Shown here piece by piece: positions 26,923 through 35,003 of a stretch of DNA of 64,000 bases; the first letter of the stretch is position 1, and every line of letters starts with the position of its first letter. The DNA comes from Marinomonas lutimaris. Lineage in GTDB: Bacteria; Pseudomonadota; Gammaproteobacteria; Pseudomonadales; Marinomonadaceae. Position numbers and translations under genes: made by a program. The notes under the pieces are model-generated. The model searched no databases, had not been told where the DNA came from, and was given only the letters and a program-made list of their open reading frames with translations. The stretch lies in the NCBI RefSeq assembly GCF_019426345.1, contig NZ_JAHLLW010000001.1, positions 558,001 through 622,000 of the forward strand, in the 5' to 3' direction.

Positions 26923-27397
26923 ATGGATATTAGATTTGAACCTATTGCTATCGATACACACATTTTCTCAATGTGTGGCATTTAGACGGGATGCTTACTT
27001 ATGCAGCTTCGGAACGGATGTTGGTTTTGAAGATTCAATCATTGGCTACGAAGCTCTGTTACGGCGAAACACGTTAGAAGAAGGCTGGTATTATTTTCAT
27101 ATCTGGCATAAAAGTCAGCTTATTGGTCAGTTGGAGTTTAGATCTTTTTCTAGGTCTGTTGATACTGGTTATGTTCAATTAATCTATTTGATCTCTGAAT
27201 ATCGAGGTTTAGGCTTAGGCACTGAACTGCAAGAATTCATCCGCACTCAATTGAGAGATGCTGGTTGTAGCAAAGCAAAGCTTTCTGTCAGTAGGGCTAA
27301 CAAGACGGCTTTGCGTCACTATAAACGCTCAGGTTGGACGTATTTATTCCCTAACCCTAAAGGTAAAAACATGGATTTTTATCAACTTGATTTGTAG
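26923..27397 (+). pseudogene. GNAT acetyltransferase with apparent frameshift near the start
   Basis: The main frame (from a TTG at 26936) encodes a GNAT domain: CVAFRRDAYLCSFG, LIYLISEYRGLGLGTELQEF and KTALRHYKRSGW. Its first dozen residues look unnatural and the TTG has no ribosome-binding site. The other frame, from an ATG at 26923 with GGTGGA upstream, gives MDIRFEPIAIDTHIFS, the beginning expected for this family, then hits a stop at about 26983. One extra base near 26970 would explain both. It is either a mutated gene, a reinitiation case or a sequencing error. Confidence 0.6.
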
Positions 27398-27476
27398 GGA
27401 CTGGGATTAGAGACTCTAGTTACCCGATTAAAGCACTTAGCTGGGATTGTAAGCATTCTTTACCCATTGATGTATT

Positions 27477-28097
27477 CTATTTGGGCTGACACACTGCGAT
27501 ATCCCATAGTTTCATTAATTCTGTAATGGAAGCGTCGAGATCCGAGGCATCCACTCCATCTCTAGCTAGAATCGATACACCAAGCAGGAAACTATTGAAG
27601 GAAATTCCCATAGACCTAGCGTTCGTTTTTTTGGGTAGTTCACCCATAGCTATTGCGCGTTCTACGCATCGCACAAAGCCTTGAAGCGTTCGTGAGCGTG
27701 AGGCGGTAAGTGGTTCAACAACGTGAGTAAGCTCTGGCGTGGGTGCGCTCATTGTCCCCAAAGACACCATACATCCCTTGGGATGCCCTGATTCACATTG
27801 CATTTTTGTCGAGCGACGGAGTGCAAGCTCAACAGCGTCTCTGGGTGGAATCTCGTCGTCCCATAGGGAGTCTGTTACGCATGCATAAGTTTCTAAATAA
27901 CATTGTACAGCTTCATTGAACAATTCCTCTTTAGAGCCAAATGCAGCGTAAAAGCTTGGCGTAGAAATCCCTCCACCAATATTAGCCTTTAGTTGACTTA
28001 GAGAAGTCATTTCGTAGCCATGTTCCCAGAAAAGATGCATAGCTTGCATAACTGCTTTCTGGCGATCAAACGTTCTAGGTCTGCCCATTTTTGCCAT
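27477..28097 (-). CDS. TetR family repressor
   Basis: A 206-residue TetR protein with the N-terminal HTH GRPRTFDRQKAVMQAMHLFWEHGYEMTSL, then STPSFYAAFGSKEELF, and a helical ligand domain. It is divergent from an MFS exporter gene; a 23-bp inverted repeat covering the exporter's -35/-10 region is the probable operator. It would release when the exported compound binds. Confidence 0.9.
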   Translation of the reverse strand: MAKMGRPRTFDRQKAVMQAMHLFWEHGYEMTSLSQLKANIGGGISTPSFYAAFGSKEELFNEAVQCYLETYACVTDSLWDDEIPPRDAVELALRRSTKMQCESGHPKGCMVSLGTMSAPTPELTHVVEPLTASRSRTLQGFVRCVERAIAMGELPKKTNARSMGISFNSFLLGVSILARDGVDASDLDASITELMKLWDIAVCQPK

Positions 28098-28132
28098 TTT
28101 TGTCTCCCTTTTTCCTATGACTTATAGACTAC

Positions 28133-28185
28133 TCGATACATAAGTTCTTGACAAGATTTGGTGTCTTGTCATACATTTGTATCGA
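28133..28185. promoter_or_regulatory. TetR operator region and promoter of the MFS gene
   Basis: TGACAAGA (28149-28156) and TCTTGTCA (28164-28171) form an inverted repeat that overlaps a TTGACA -35 (28148) and a -10-like ATACAT (28171) with 17-base spacing. A wider pair, TCGATACA and TGTATCGA (28133, 28178), flanks it. Confidence 0.6.
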
Positions 28186-28259
28186 TCGATCTATATGTAA
28201 TCGCGGAGGCACATAAGTGCCAACGTGGAACCCACCAAATTTTTAAAGGATATTTTTTT

Positions 28260-29480
28260 GTGAATAACTCTCTCAATAAAGCAAATGCCGAAGATCCGGA
28301 TCGCTTACCAATGTCGGCACTGCTTGCATTGGCCATGACTGGATTCATTTGTATCGTTACAGAAACATTGCCGGCGGGGTTGTTGTCTCAGATCAGTGTA
28401 GGTCTGGATATTAGCCAGGCTATAGCAGGTCAAATGGTGACTGCATATGCTTTGGGATCTTTACTTGCGGCCATACCGTTGACGATTGCGACACGTGGCT
28501 GGAAGCGGCGTAACGTCCTACTGTTGACCATCTTTGGCTTCTTCGTTTTTAACTCGGTCACCGCTTTATCAAGCAACTATGTTCTAACATTGGTCGCTCG
28601 TTTCTTCGCGGGCGTTGCAGCCGGACTTGCTTGGAGTCTATTAGCTGGTTATGCGCGCCGTATGGTTCAGCCCCATCAGCAAGGCCGCGCAATGGCTGTC
28701 GCTATGGTCGGTATCCCTCTTGCTTTGTCTTTGGGTGTACCTCTTGGCACATTTATGGGCGCTGCTACCGGTTGGCAAACTGCATTTGGCGTCATGTCAG
28801 GTTTGGCACTTATCTTGATCGTCTGGGTGATAGTGAAGGTTCCTGACTATCCTGGGCAGTCCGCTCACGAGCGTTTACCGTTGAGGAAAGTCTTCATGAG
28901 TCCCGGAGTTCGACCAGTACTCTGCGTGGTTATGACATGGATGTTAGCTCACAATATTCTCTATACCTATATTGCACCGTTTGTTGAGCAAGCAGGGCTT
29001 GGGAAACGAATTGACTTGGTCCTACTTACCTTTGGTCTTGCAGCCCTTGTCGGTATTTGGTTTGCAGGCATGCTGGTGGACCGATATTTGCGCACTACCG
29101 TTCTAACAAGTCTTTTAGCATTCGCTTTAATTGCTTTGCTATTTGGATTTGGTGCTCAATCTCCAGAAATTATCTACATAGGTGTCGTAGTGTGGGGTAT
29201 CACTTTTGGAGGCGCATCTACCTTATTGCAAACCGCATTGGCCGATGCGGCAGGTGATGGTGCTGATGTGGCGCTTTCTATGAATGTTGTTGCATGGAAT
29301 TCAGCTATTGCTGGCGGAGGAATTGTTGGTGGGATACTGCTTGATTCAGTAGGTGTTAGCTCTTTCCCTTGGTCTCTGTTGGCTTTACTTTCGGTCGGAC
29401 TTCTTATCGCTTGGTTATATCATTCGCATGCTTTTAAGTCTGGAGCGCGCATCGGTGGAAGGCCGGCCGTTGAACATTGA
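28260..29480 (+). CDS. MFS transporter, drug/metabolite exporter (DHA1-like)
   Basis: A 406-residue protein with twelve hydrophobic helices in two halves, and the N-terminal TETLPAGLLSQISVGL segment typical of AraJ/YdhP-type DHA1 exporters. The GTG at 28260, with AAAGGA upstream, gives the usual family length; the longer frame has no ribosome-binding site. It is divergent from the TetR gene and most likely induced by its substrate, possibly a toxic compound or a sugar. Confidence 0.87.
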   Translation: MNNSLNKANAEDPDRLPMSALLALAMTGFICIVTETLPAGLLSQISVGLDISQAIAGQMVTAYALGSLLAAIPLTIATRGWKRRNVLLLTIFGFFVFNSVTALSSNYVLTLVARFFAGVAAGLAWSLLAGYARRMVQPHQQGRAMAVAMVGIPLALSLGVPLGTFMGAATGWQTAFGVMSGLALILIVWVIVKVPDYPGQSAHERLPLRKVFMSPGVRPVLCVVMTWMLAHNILYTYIAPFVEQAGLGKRIDLVLLTFGLAALVGIWFAGMLVDRYLRTTVLTSLLAFALIALLFGFGAQSPEIIYIGVVVWGITFGGASTLLQTALADAAGDGADVALSMNVVAWNSAIAGGGIVGGILLDSVGVSSFPWSLLALLSVGLLIAWLYHSHAFKSGARIGGRPAVEH

Positions 29481-29519
29481 TTGAAAGAATGGCTGGTTAA
29501 GTTGGGGTCTCAATTTGAG

Positions 29520-29599
29520 GTGGTTTTACAGAGTATTATCCTCTTCGCGAGCTCCTTGAAGCGCTCGAAGGTTTGAATTAATTCGTTTTGTAAAACCAC
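29520..29599. repeat. Inverted repeat element downstream of the MFS gene
   Basis: GTGGTTTTACA (29520-29530) and its exact complement (29589-29599) enclose 58 bases. A further GTGGTTTTAC follows at about 29615. It could be a long-range terminator hairpin or a repeat remnant. Confidence 0.4.
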
Positions 29600-29641
29600 A
29601 CTCCAACTCTGGCATGTGGTTTTACTTGGTTTCTGCGACAG

Positions 29642-30370
29642 TTAAAGCACTGCCCCCATAAATTGTTTCAATTCATCTGTCTGTGGGTTGGACAAGATGG
29701 TTTTAGAATCGCCTTGTTCCCAGACTTTGCCTTGGTGCATGAAGACGACTCGGCTGCCGACGTCGCGGGCGAAGTTCATTTCATGAGTCACTAGAACCAA
29801 GGTGATGCCTTCTTTTGCCAGTTGTTCGAGCACTTTTAATACTTCGCCGACCAATTCTGGATCAAGGGCAGAGGTGATTTCGTCACACAGCAAGACTTTT
29901 GGTGACATTGCCAAGGCGCGGGCGATGGCGACACGTTGTTGCTGGCCGCCAGACAGTTTTTCTGGGAAGCTGTCGAATTTTTCTGCAAGTCCCACTTTTT
30001 CCAGCATGGCGCGAGCCGTAGCCTCGGCCTCGGCTTTGCTTTTCTTCAAGACGATAGTTGGCGCAAGCATGACGTTTTCGCCAACCGTCATGTGCGGGAA
30101 CAGGTTGAAGTTTTGGAAGATCATACCGACGCTAAGCGCAAGACGACGAACCTGAATGTCTTCTGTGGTGACTTCTTTGCCGTCAACGGTAATACCGCCT
30201 TCTTGGTATTGCTCTAAGCCATTGATGCAGCGCAGTAGAGTACTTTTACCAGAACCACTTTTGCCAATGATAGAAACCACTTCGCCAGCTTTGATGTCTA
30301 GATCAATGCCTTTCAGCACATGATGATCGCCATAGTATTTATGGACTTGATGTAGGTTAACGAGAGACAT
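29642..30370 (-). CDS. Amino-acid-type ABC transporter ATP-binding protein
   Basis: A 242-residue ATPase of the GlnQ/HisP family with Walker [10 protein letters not shown], signature [15 protein letters not shown], Walker [14 protein letters not shown] and an H-loop histidine in LVTHEMNF. It overlaps the upstream permease gene by 14 bases. It is the last gene of a four-gene importer operon (binding protein, two permeases, ATPase) next to a ureide/amide catabolic cluster, so the cargo may be a nitrogen compound of that pathway rather than a plain amino acid. Confidence 0.92.
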   Translation of the reverse strand: MSLVNLHQVHKYYGDHHVLKGIDLDIKAGEVVSIIGKSGSGKSTLLRCINGLEQYQEGGITVDGKEVTTEDIQVRRLALSVGMIFQNFNLFPHMTVGENVMLAPTIVLKKSKAEAEATARAMLEKVGLAEKFDSFPEKLSGGQQQRVAIARALAMSPKVLLCDEITSALDPELVGEVLKVLEQLAKEGITLVLVTHEMNFARDVGSRVVFMHQGKVWEQGDSKTILSNPQTDELKQFMGAVL

Positions 30371-31007
30371 TGAATTTTTTCTCCAGATGCTTGCTGTACA
30401 GAGACAGTGGATAACAGAGCATGAAATAAATCAGCGCAACTAAGGTGAATATTTTGAACGGCTCAAAAGTAGCGTTATTTAACATGGTGCCGACTTTTGT
30501 CAGTTCGACAAAACCAATCACCGATGCCAGCGCTGTGCCTTTAATCACCTGAACAGAAAAGCCGACAGTTGGGGCGGTCGCCACGCGAATCGCTTGCGGC
30601 AAGATAATATGTCTTAGGGTTTGTAAGAAGCTCAAACCCAAACAGCGGCTGGCTTCCCATTGTCCTTTAGGGAGCGTGTCGATACAGCCACGCCAGATTT
30701 CCACCAAGAAGGCACTGGTAAAAAACGTCAGCGACAAAATCGCTGCGCCCCAAGCGGATATTTCATAGCCCAGCATGGATAAGCCAAAGAAGCACAAGAA
30801 CATCTGCATCAGCAATGGCGTGCCTTGAAACAGCTCCACGTAAACTTTTACGATGCGTTGCATAGCAGGATTACGAGTTAAACGCATGGCGGTTAATGTC
30901 AGTGCGACCGTGGTACCGCCTATAAACGCGGCGAGTGACAATAAAATGGTCCATTGTGTCGCAAACAGTAGATTGCGCAGAATGTCGTAGTTAGAAAATT
31001 CGATCAT
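30357..31007 (-). CDS. Amino-acid-type ABC transporter permease
   Basis: A 216-residue HisM/GlnP-type permease with about five membrane helices and the EAA-like loop GQWEASRCLGLSFLQTLRHIILPQA that docks on the ATPase. A GAGGG box precedes the ATG. It presumably forms a heterodimer with the permease encoded at 31043. Confidence 0.92.
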   Translation of the reverse strand: MIEFSNYDILRNLLFATQWTILLSLAAFIGGTTVALTLTAMRLTRNPAMQRIVKVYVELFQGTPLLMQMFLCFFGLSMLGYEISAWGAAILSLTFFTSAFLVEIWRGCIDTLPKGQWEASRCLGLSFLQTLRHIILPQAIRVATAPTVGFSVQVIKGTALASVIGFVELTKVGTMLNNATFEPFKIFTLVALIYFMLCYPLSLYSKHLEKKFNVSR

Positions 31008-31042
31008 TGAGTTTCCCTCATTTTGCTTTTCTGGAATGCCTT

Positions 31043-31705
31043 TTAATTAGACGTTCGATAAGCAAATAGGCGTTTTCCTAAAGCGTTGAAAGCAAATCTC
31101 AGCAGAATCGACAAGCCAAGATAGAGCAAAGCGGTCACCAAGTAGCTTTCAAAAGCTCGGAAATTACGTGATTGCACAAGGTTGGCTGCGTAGGTTAAAT
31201 CTTGCACTGAGATCTGAGATATCACCGCAGACCCCAGCATAACGATAATGCATTGGCTGGTAAGTGCTGGGTAAATCTTTTCAAAAGCCGGAATGAAAAT
31301 CACGCGCGTCAGTGTTTGGCGAAAGTTCAGACCTAACACTTTTGCCGCCTCGATTTGGCCTTTGGAAATACTGGCAAGACCGGCACGAATGATTTCTGTG
31401 CTGTACGCGCCAAGGTTAATAGTCAGTGCGATCATGCTGGCTTCCCATGGCGACAACATCATGCCAATCGCAGGTAGACCAAAGAAGATAAAAAAGAGCT
31501 GAACAATAAACGGCGTGTTACGGATAAGTTCCACGTACACACTGACAACTCGTTGACCTGCTCGGTTGCCGTATTGGCGTACGGTCGCGCAGACCGTACC
31601 CAATACCACTCCCAAGATCGTTGTCAGTACAGTGAGTTCAACAGTGGTTTTTAAAGCACTGAGAAACACGTCGCTGTATTGCAATAGATCAGAGAAATAC
31701 AACAT
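31043..31705 (-). CDS. Amino-acid-type ABC transporter permease
   Basis: A 220-residue permease of the same family, with the EAA loop GQIEAAKVLGLNFRQTLTRVIFIPA and about five helices. The start is 10 bases downstream of the binding-protein stop. It is the second half of the heterodimeric channel. Confidence 0.92.
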   Translation of the reverse strand: MLYFSDLLQYSDVFLSALKTTVELTVLTTILGVVLGTVCATVRQYGNRAGQRVVSVYVELIRNTPFIVQLFFIFFGLPAIGMMLSPWEASMIALTINLGAYSTEIIRAGLASISKGQIEAAKVLGLNFRQTLTRVIFIPAFEKIYPALTSQCIIVMLGSAVISQISVQDLTYAANLVQSRNFRAFESYLVTALLYLGLSILLRFAFNALGKRLFAYRTSN

Positions 31706-31715
31706 AACAAAAGCC

Positions 31716-32507
31716 TTATGCGCCGAAGCCTTTAGGTAGTGGTGCTTTTAACCATTTCATTGAAATGTCGTTTAGTTCACCAGATGCCAAGGCGCCTTTG
31801 ATCAGCTCGTTCACTTTGGCTTGTAGTGCTGTTTCGCCTTTTGCCATACCGATGTAGCAAGGGGAGTCTTTCAACATGAATTTACTTTCTGGTGCGCGTT
31901 GTGGCTGGCGTTTAGCAATTTCAGCGGCAACCAAGTTACCCGTAGCGATTAAGTTCACTTGACCAGATAGGTAAGCGGTTAGTGTGGTGTTGTTATCTTC
32001 AAAGCGACGTACGTTAACGGATTTCGGTGCGTTTTTCTCAAGCTCTAAATCTTCTACTGAACCACGAGTAACGCCTACTGTTTTGTCTGCTAGCTCGCCG
32101 ATTTTTGTCACGGCAACGTCTTTAGAGCCGAATACGCCTAAGAAGAAAGGAGCATAAGGCGTTGAAAAGTCGATGGCTTTTTCACGCTCAGGGTTTTTGC
32201 CAAGGCTAGAAATAACCAAGTCTACTTTTTGAGTTTGTAGGTAAGGAATACGGTTTGCACTAGTCACTGGGACGATTTCGATTTTCACGCCCATTTCTTT
32301 CGCGATGTAATTTGCCATGTCCACATCGATACCCTGTGGTTTCAAATCAGTACCAACAGAGCCAAATGGAGGGAAGTCTTGAGGAACCGCAATGCGAATA
32401 AGGTTACGGTCTTTTATATCCTGCAACACGTCTGCGCTTGCGCTTAATGCGCTAAAGCCTGCAGCGATGATCAATGTTTTACCTAGTAGTTTGGTCAATC
32501 TTTTCAT
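31716..32507 (-). CDS. ABC transporter substrate-binding protein, family 3
   Basis: A 263-residue periplasmic protein with a signal peptide (MKRLTKLLGKTLIIAAGFSALSASA) and the family-3 solute-binding fold (IRIAVPQDFPPFGSVG; GIDVDMANYIAKEMG; VDLVISSLG). The ATG at 32507 is chosen because it opens a proper signal peptide. It begins the importer operon, and the promoter region carries a site matching one before the amidase operon, implying control by the RpiR regulator encoded divergently. Confidence 0.9.
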   Translation of the reverse strand: MKRLTKLLGKTLIIAAGFSALSASADVLQDIKDRNLIRIAVPQDFPPFGSVGTDLKPQGIDVDMANYIAKEMGVKIEIVPVTSANRIPYLQTQKVDLVISSLGKNPEREKAIDFSTPYAPFFLGVFGSKDVAVTKIGELADKTVGVTRGSVEDLELEKNAPKSVNVRRFEDNNTTLTAYLSGQVNLIATGNLVAAEIAKRQPQRAPESKFMLKDSPCYIGMAKGETALQAKVNELIKGALASGELNDISMKWLKAPLPKGFGA

Positions 32508-32852
32508 GGTTGGGGTTCCTGTTTCGTTTTGTGAATGCCTGAAACACAATTTGCAACACCCATGCCAATATGAAACAAAAGTTTCTTAACTGTTGATTTA
32601 TGTAACAAAACACTTCAAAGATGACTTGAAGCGCCTAGTAATCAAGCTCGATCATAAAAAGGGTTTGCTATGAAATGGGGAGGATTGGCTTTAATTCGTG
32701 CGCCAACATAGGGCGGTGATGATTTTTTGGTGCGTGATAGCTTTTTTTAGAGATCAAATCGTACAACAAGATCTTTAAGCAATAATCTAAGTTGGCAGCT
32801 CAACGATAATCAATTACCGTAGAGCAAAATATCCCCGAATTGAGGTTAACAC
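32508..32852. promoter_or_regulatory. Divergent control region between ABC importer and rpiR-like gene
   Basis: 345 non-coding bases. They contain TGAAACAAAAGTTTCT (32571-32586), the probable RpiR site, and a wider TGTTTC...GAAACA pair (32520/32541). I see no other gene or structure in the rest of the stretch. Confidence 0.5.
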
Positions 32853-33671
32853 GTGGCTACAAAGCAGGATGTGCTATCTCTGATCGAGCAGACCTACCCG
32901 ACTCTGTCTCCATCAGCGCGATCAATAGCGAACTATTTACAACAGAACCCTTTGGCGATTGTTAGTCAAACGTCGGCCGAGATTGCTGAAAACACCAATA
33001 CGTCAAAAGCGACCGTGAGTCGTTTCTTTCGTCAGCTTGGCTACGATTCGCAACAAGGCGCGAAGCAAGCGCAACTAGCTCTGCGCGAAAGTGGTGTACC
33101 AATATTCACTCAAGGTTCGTCTTTGGATCAAACCGCGCAAGAGCTAAAAAACCTATCGCTTACTTTTGAAGGCTTGCGACCTGAAACCCTTAACGAGATC
33201 AGCGAACGATTAGCCAAAGCCAGCCGAGTGACTCTGATCGGCTTTCGTAATGCTTATCCTTTGGCGTTGCATTTTCGTCAACAGTTGCAACAAGTGCGTC
33301 ATTCTGTGCGTTTATTGCCACAGCCGGGTCAAACATTAGGGGAAGATCTACACGACATTCTCGACGATGAAGTGATTGTCTTACTGGGCTTTAGACGTCG
33401 CACTCGTCAATTCAAGCAAATCGTAGAAGCCTTGCAAGGTCGAAATACCATCTTGATCACAGATCCAACAGGCCAGGTTTATAACCAACAAGTATCTCAC
33501 GTGCTGGTGTGTCACCTTGGTAACGAAAGTCCATTCGATAGTTACGCCGCACCGATGAGCCTGATCTCTATGTTGTGCAACCGAGTGTTTGGTTTTCTGG
33601 GCGATGCGGCGAGTCGTCAGACACAAGCAATTTCAGCTTTATATGAAGATTTGGATGAGCTAGAGCCATAA
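32853..33671 (+). CDS. RpiR/MurR family transcriptional regulator
   Basis: A 272-residue protein. The N-terminal HTH_6 domain (about 1-75: LSPSARSIANYLQQNP, SAEIAENTNTSKATVSRFFRQLGY) is followed by a SIS domain (about 120-245: RVTLIGFRNAYPLALHFRQQL). It starts at a GTG with a GAGG box. SIS regulators usually bind phosphosugars, but RpiR members also occur with purine/ureide genes. Matching TGAAAC-N4-GTTTC sites stand before the importer and amidase operons that flank it. Confidence 0.9.
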   Translation: MATKQDVLSLIEQTYPTLSPSARSIANYLQQNPLAIVSQTSAEIAENTNTSKATVSRFFRQLGYDSQQGAKQAQLALRESGVPIFTQGSSLDQTAQELKNLSLTFEGLRPETLNEISERLAKASRVTLIGFRNAYPLALHFRQQLQQVRHSVRLLPQPGQTLGEDLHDILDDEVIVLLGFRRRTRQFKQIVEALQGRNTILITDPTGQVYNQQVSHVLVCHLGNESPFDSYAAPMSLISMLCNRVFGFLGDAASRQTQAISALYEDLDELEP

Positions 33672-33755
33672 TTTTTTGAAAGAAACAGACCCGCACTGTT
33701 TGCGACACTTTTTCAGAAAAATTAGAATTCTTTTTTGTTTCAGTTGACAGAGTGG

Positions 33756-33771
33756 TGAAACGATTGTTTCA
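33756..33771. promoter_or_regulatory. RpiR operator candidate before the amidase operon
   Basis: TGAAACGATTGTTTCA has 6-bp perfect arms around a 4-base centre, placed 25 bases before the amidase ATG and downstream of a TTGACA -35 (33744). The same pattern stands at 32571-32586 before the importer. Confidence 0.6.
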
Positions 33772-33796
33772 TATATGCTAATTAAGCGGAGGATAT

Positions 33797-34999
33797 ATGA
33801 AACATTTCATGGTACAAAATCCATTCCTGAATCTCAGTGAAACGGCTTGGAACGATAGTTCATCAGCTAATCCTACTTTGCCACTGAGTGGTTTACGTTT
33901 GGCGGTGAAAGACTTGTTTCATATGGCTGGACTGCCAACTTCTGCTGGAAATCCTACTTGGCTTGCGACTCATCCTATTCCGATAAAAACATCTTCTAGC
34001 GTTGCCGCTTTGCTGAATGACGGCGCTATTTTTTGCGGTAAAACCATTACTGATGAGTTGGCTTATAGCCTAAATGGTCAAAATATTCATTACGGAACAC
34101 CCTCAAATCCGGTGACACCAAATCGTCTCCCAGGCGGGTCGTCATCGGGTTCGGCGGTGGCTGTTTCAGCCGACTTTGCTGATATAGGATTAGGTACAGA
34201 TACTGGTGGCTCGATTCGAGTGCCTGCTAGTTACAATGGTTTGTTTGGATTACGTCCGACTCATGGCGTGATTCCATCAGACAATATGGTCGCTCTTGCC
34301 CCATCTTTTGATACGGTAGGTTGGCTCACCAGAGACTTAGATACATTAGCGAAAACAGCTAGCGTTTTGCTTAAAAACAAACCACCGAAAGAATTTAATA
34401 ACATCTTGATTGCTAAGAATTTAATTGATCAAGTTGCGCATGTGGATGAGTTGAAAAAACAGTTACAAACATGGCGTGAAAAAGGTCGGTTTTCAAGTGA
34501 ATCTTCCATCGTCATCGATACCAAAGTGTGGAAAACTAGCGAGACATTTCGAACCTTACAAGGCGCAGAAATTTGGCACGAACATGGTAAATGGATCAAG
34601 AGTTTAGAAGATCTTGATGGTGTCGATGCCTCGGCGGTATTTGCACCAGATATTCAGTCACGTTTCGAATGGTGCCAAACCATTTCTTCAGCTGACGTTG
34701 CCGCAGCAAAACAGCAAAGGCAGCGTTTTACTGATTGGTTAGAACATGAAATCGAAGATGCTGTGTTGATCATCCCAACCACGCCAGGTCTAGCGCCATT
34801 ATTTGATGCGGCTGATGATGAACTCGCGGCCTATCGTAATCAGTTGATGGACATTACAGCCATTGCTGGACTAGCTGGTTTGCCGCAATTGCATCTGCCT
34901 GTTTGTACCTTACATGGTGCGCCATGTGGCTTGTCTTTAGTGAGTTCAAAAGGTACAGATTTGGCGCTAATTGAATTCGCAAAAACCTTAATGGAGTAG
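33797..34999 (+). CDS. Amidase signature family enzyme (AtzE/HpxY-like)
   Basis: A 400-residue amidase with the complete Ser-cisSer-Lys triad: K38 (LAVKDLF), S115 (PGGSSSGS) and nucleophile S139 (GLGTDTGGSIRVPA). Amidase-signature enzymes hydrolyse amides, ureides and biuret-type compounds. The gene begins a run of five or six same-strand genes of ureide-like catabolism and ends 4 bases before the GGT-family gene, so they are coupled. The Klebsiella oxalurate locus also pairs an amidase with a GGT-type oxamate amidohydrolase. The exact substrate is unknown. Confidence 0.87.
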   Translation: MKHFMVQNPFLNLSETAWNDSSSANPTLPLSGLRLAVKDLFHMAGLPTSAGNPTWLATHPIPIKTSSSVAALLNDGAIFCGKTITDELAYSLNGQNIHYGTPSNPVTPNRLPGGSSSGSAVAVSADFADIGLGTDTGGSIRVPASYNGLFGLRPTHGVIPSDNMVALAPSFDTVGWLTRDLDTLAKTASVLLKNKPPKEFNNILIAKNLIDQVAHVDELKKQLQTWREKGRFSSESSIVIDTKVWKTSETFRTLQGAEIWHEHGKWIKSLEDLDGVDASAVFAPDIQSRFEWCQTISSADVAAAKQQRQRFTDWLEHEIEDAVLIIPTTPGLAPLFDAADDELAAYRNQLMDITAIAGLAGLPQLHLPVCTLHGAPCGLSLVSSKGTDLALIEFAKTLME

Positions 35000-35003
35000 C
35001 GTC

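Noticed and set aside
26825-26935. Open stretch reading into MPGGRHLDGY before the GNAT gene
   Set aside because: It has no usable start codon or ribosome-binding site and matches no family that I know; it overlaps the likely native GNAT start.
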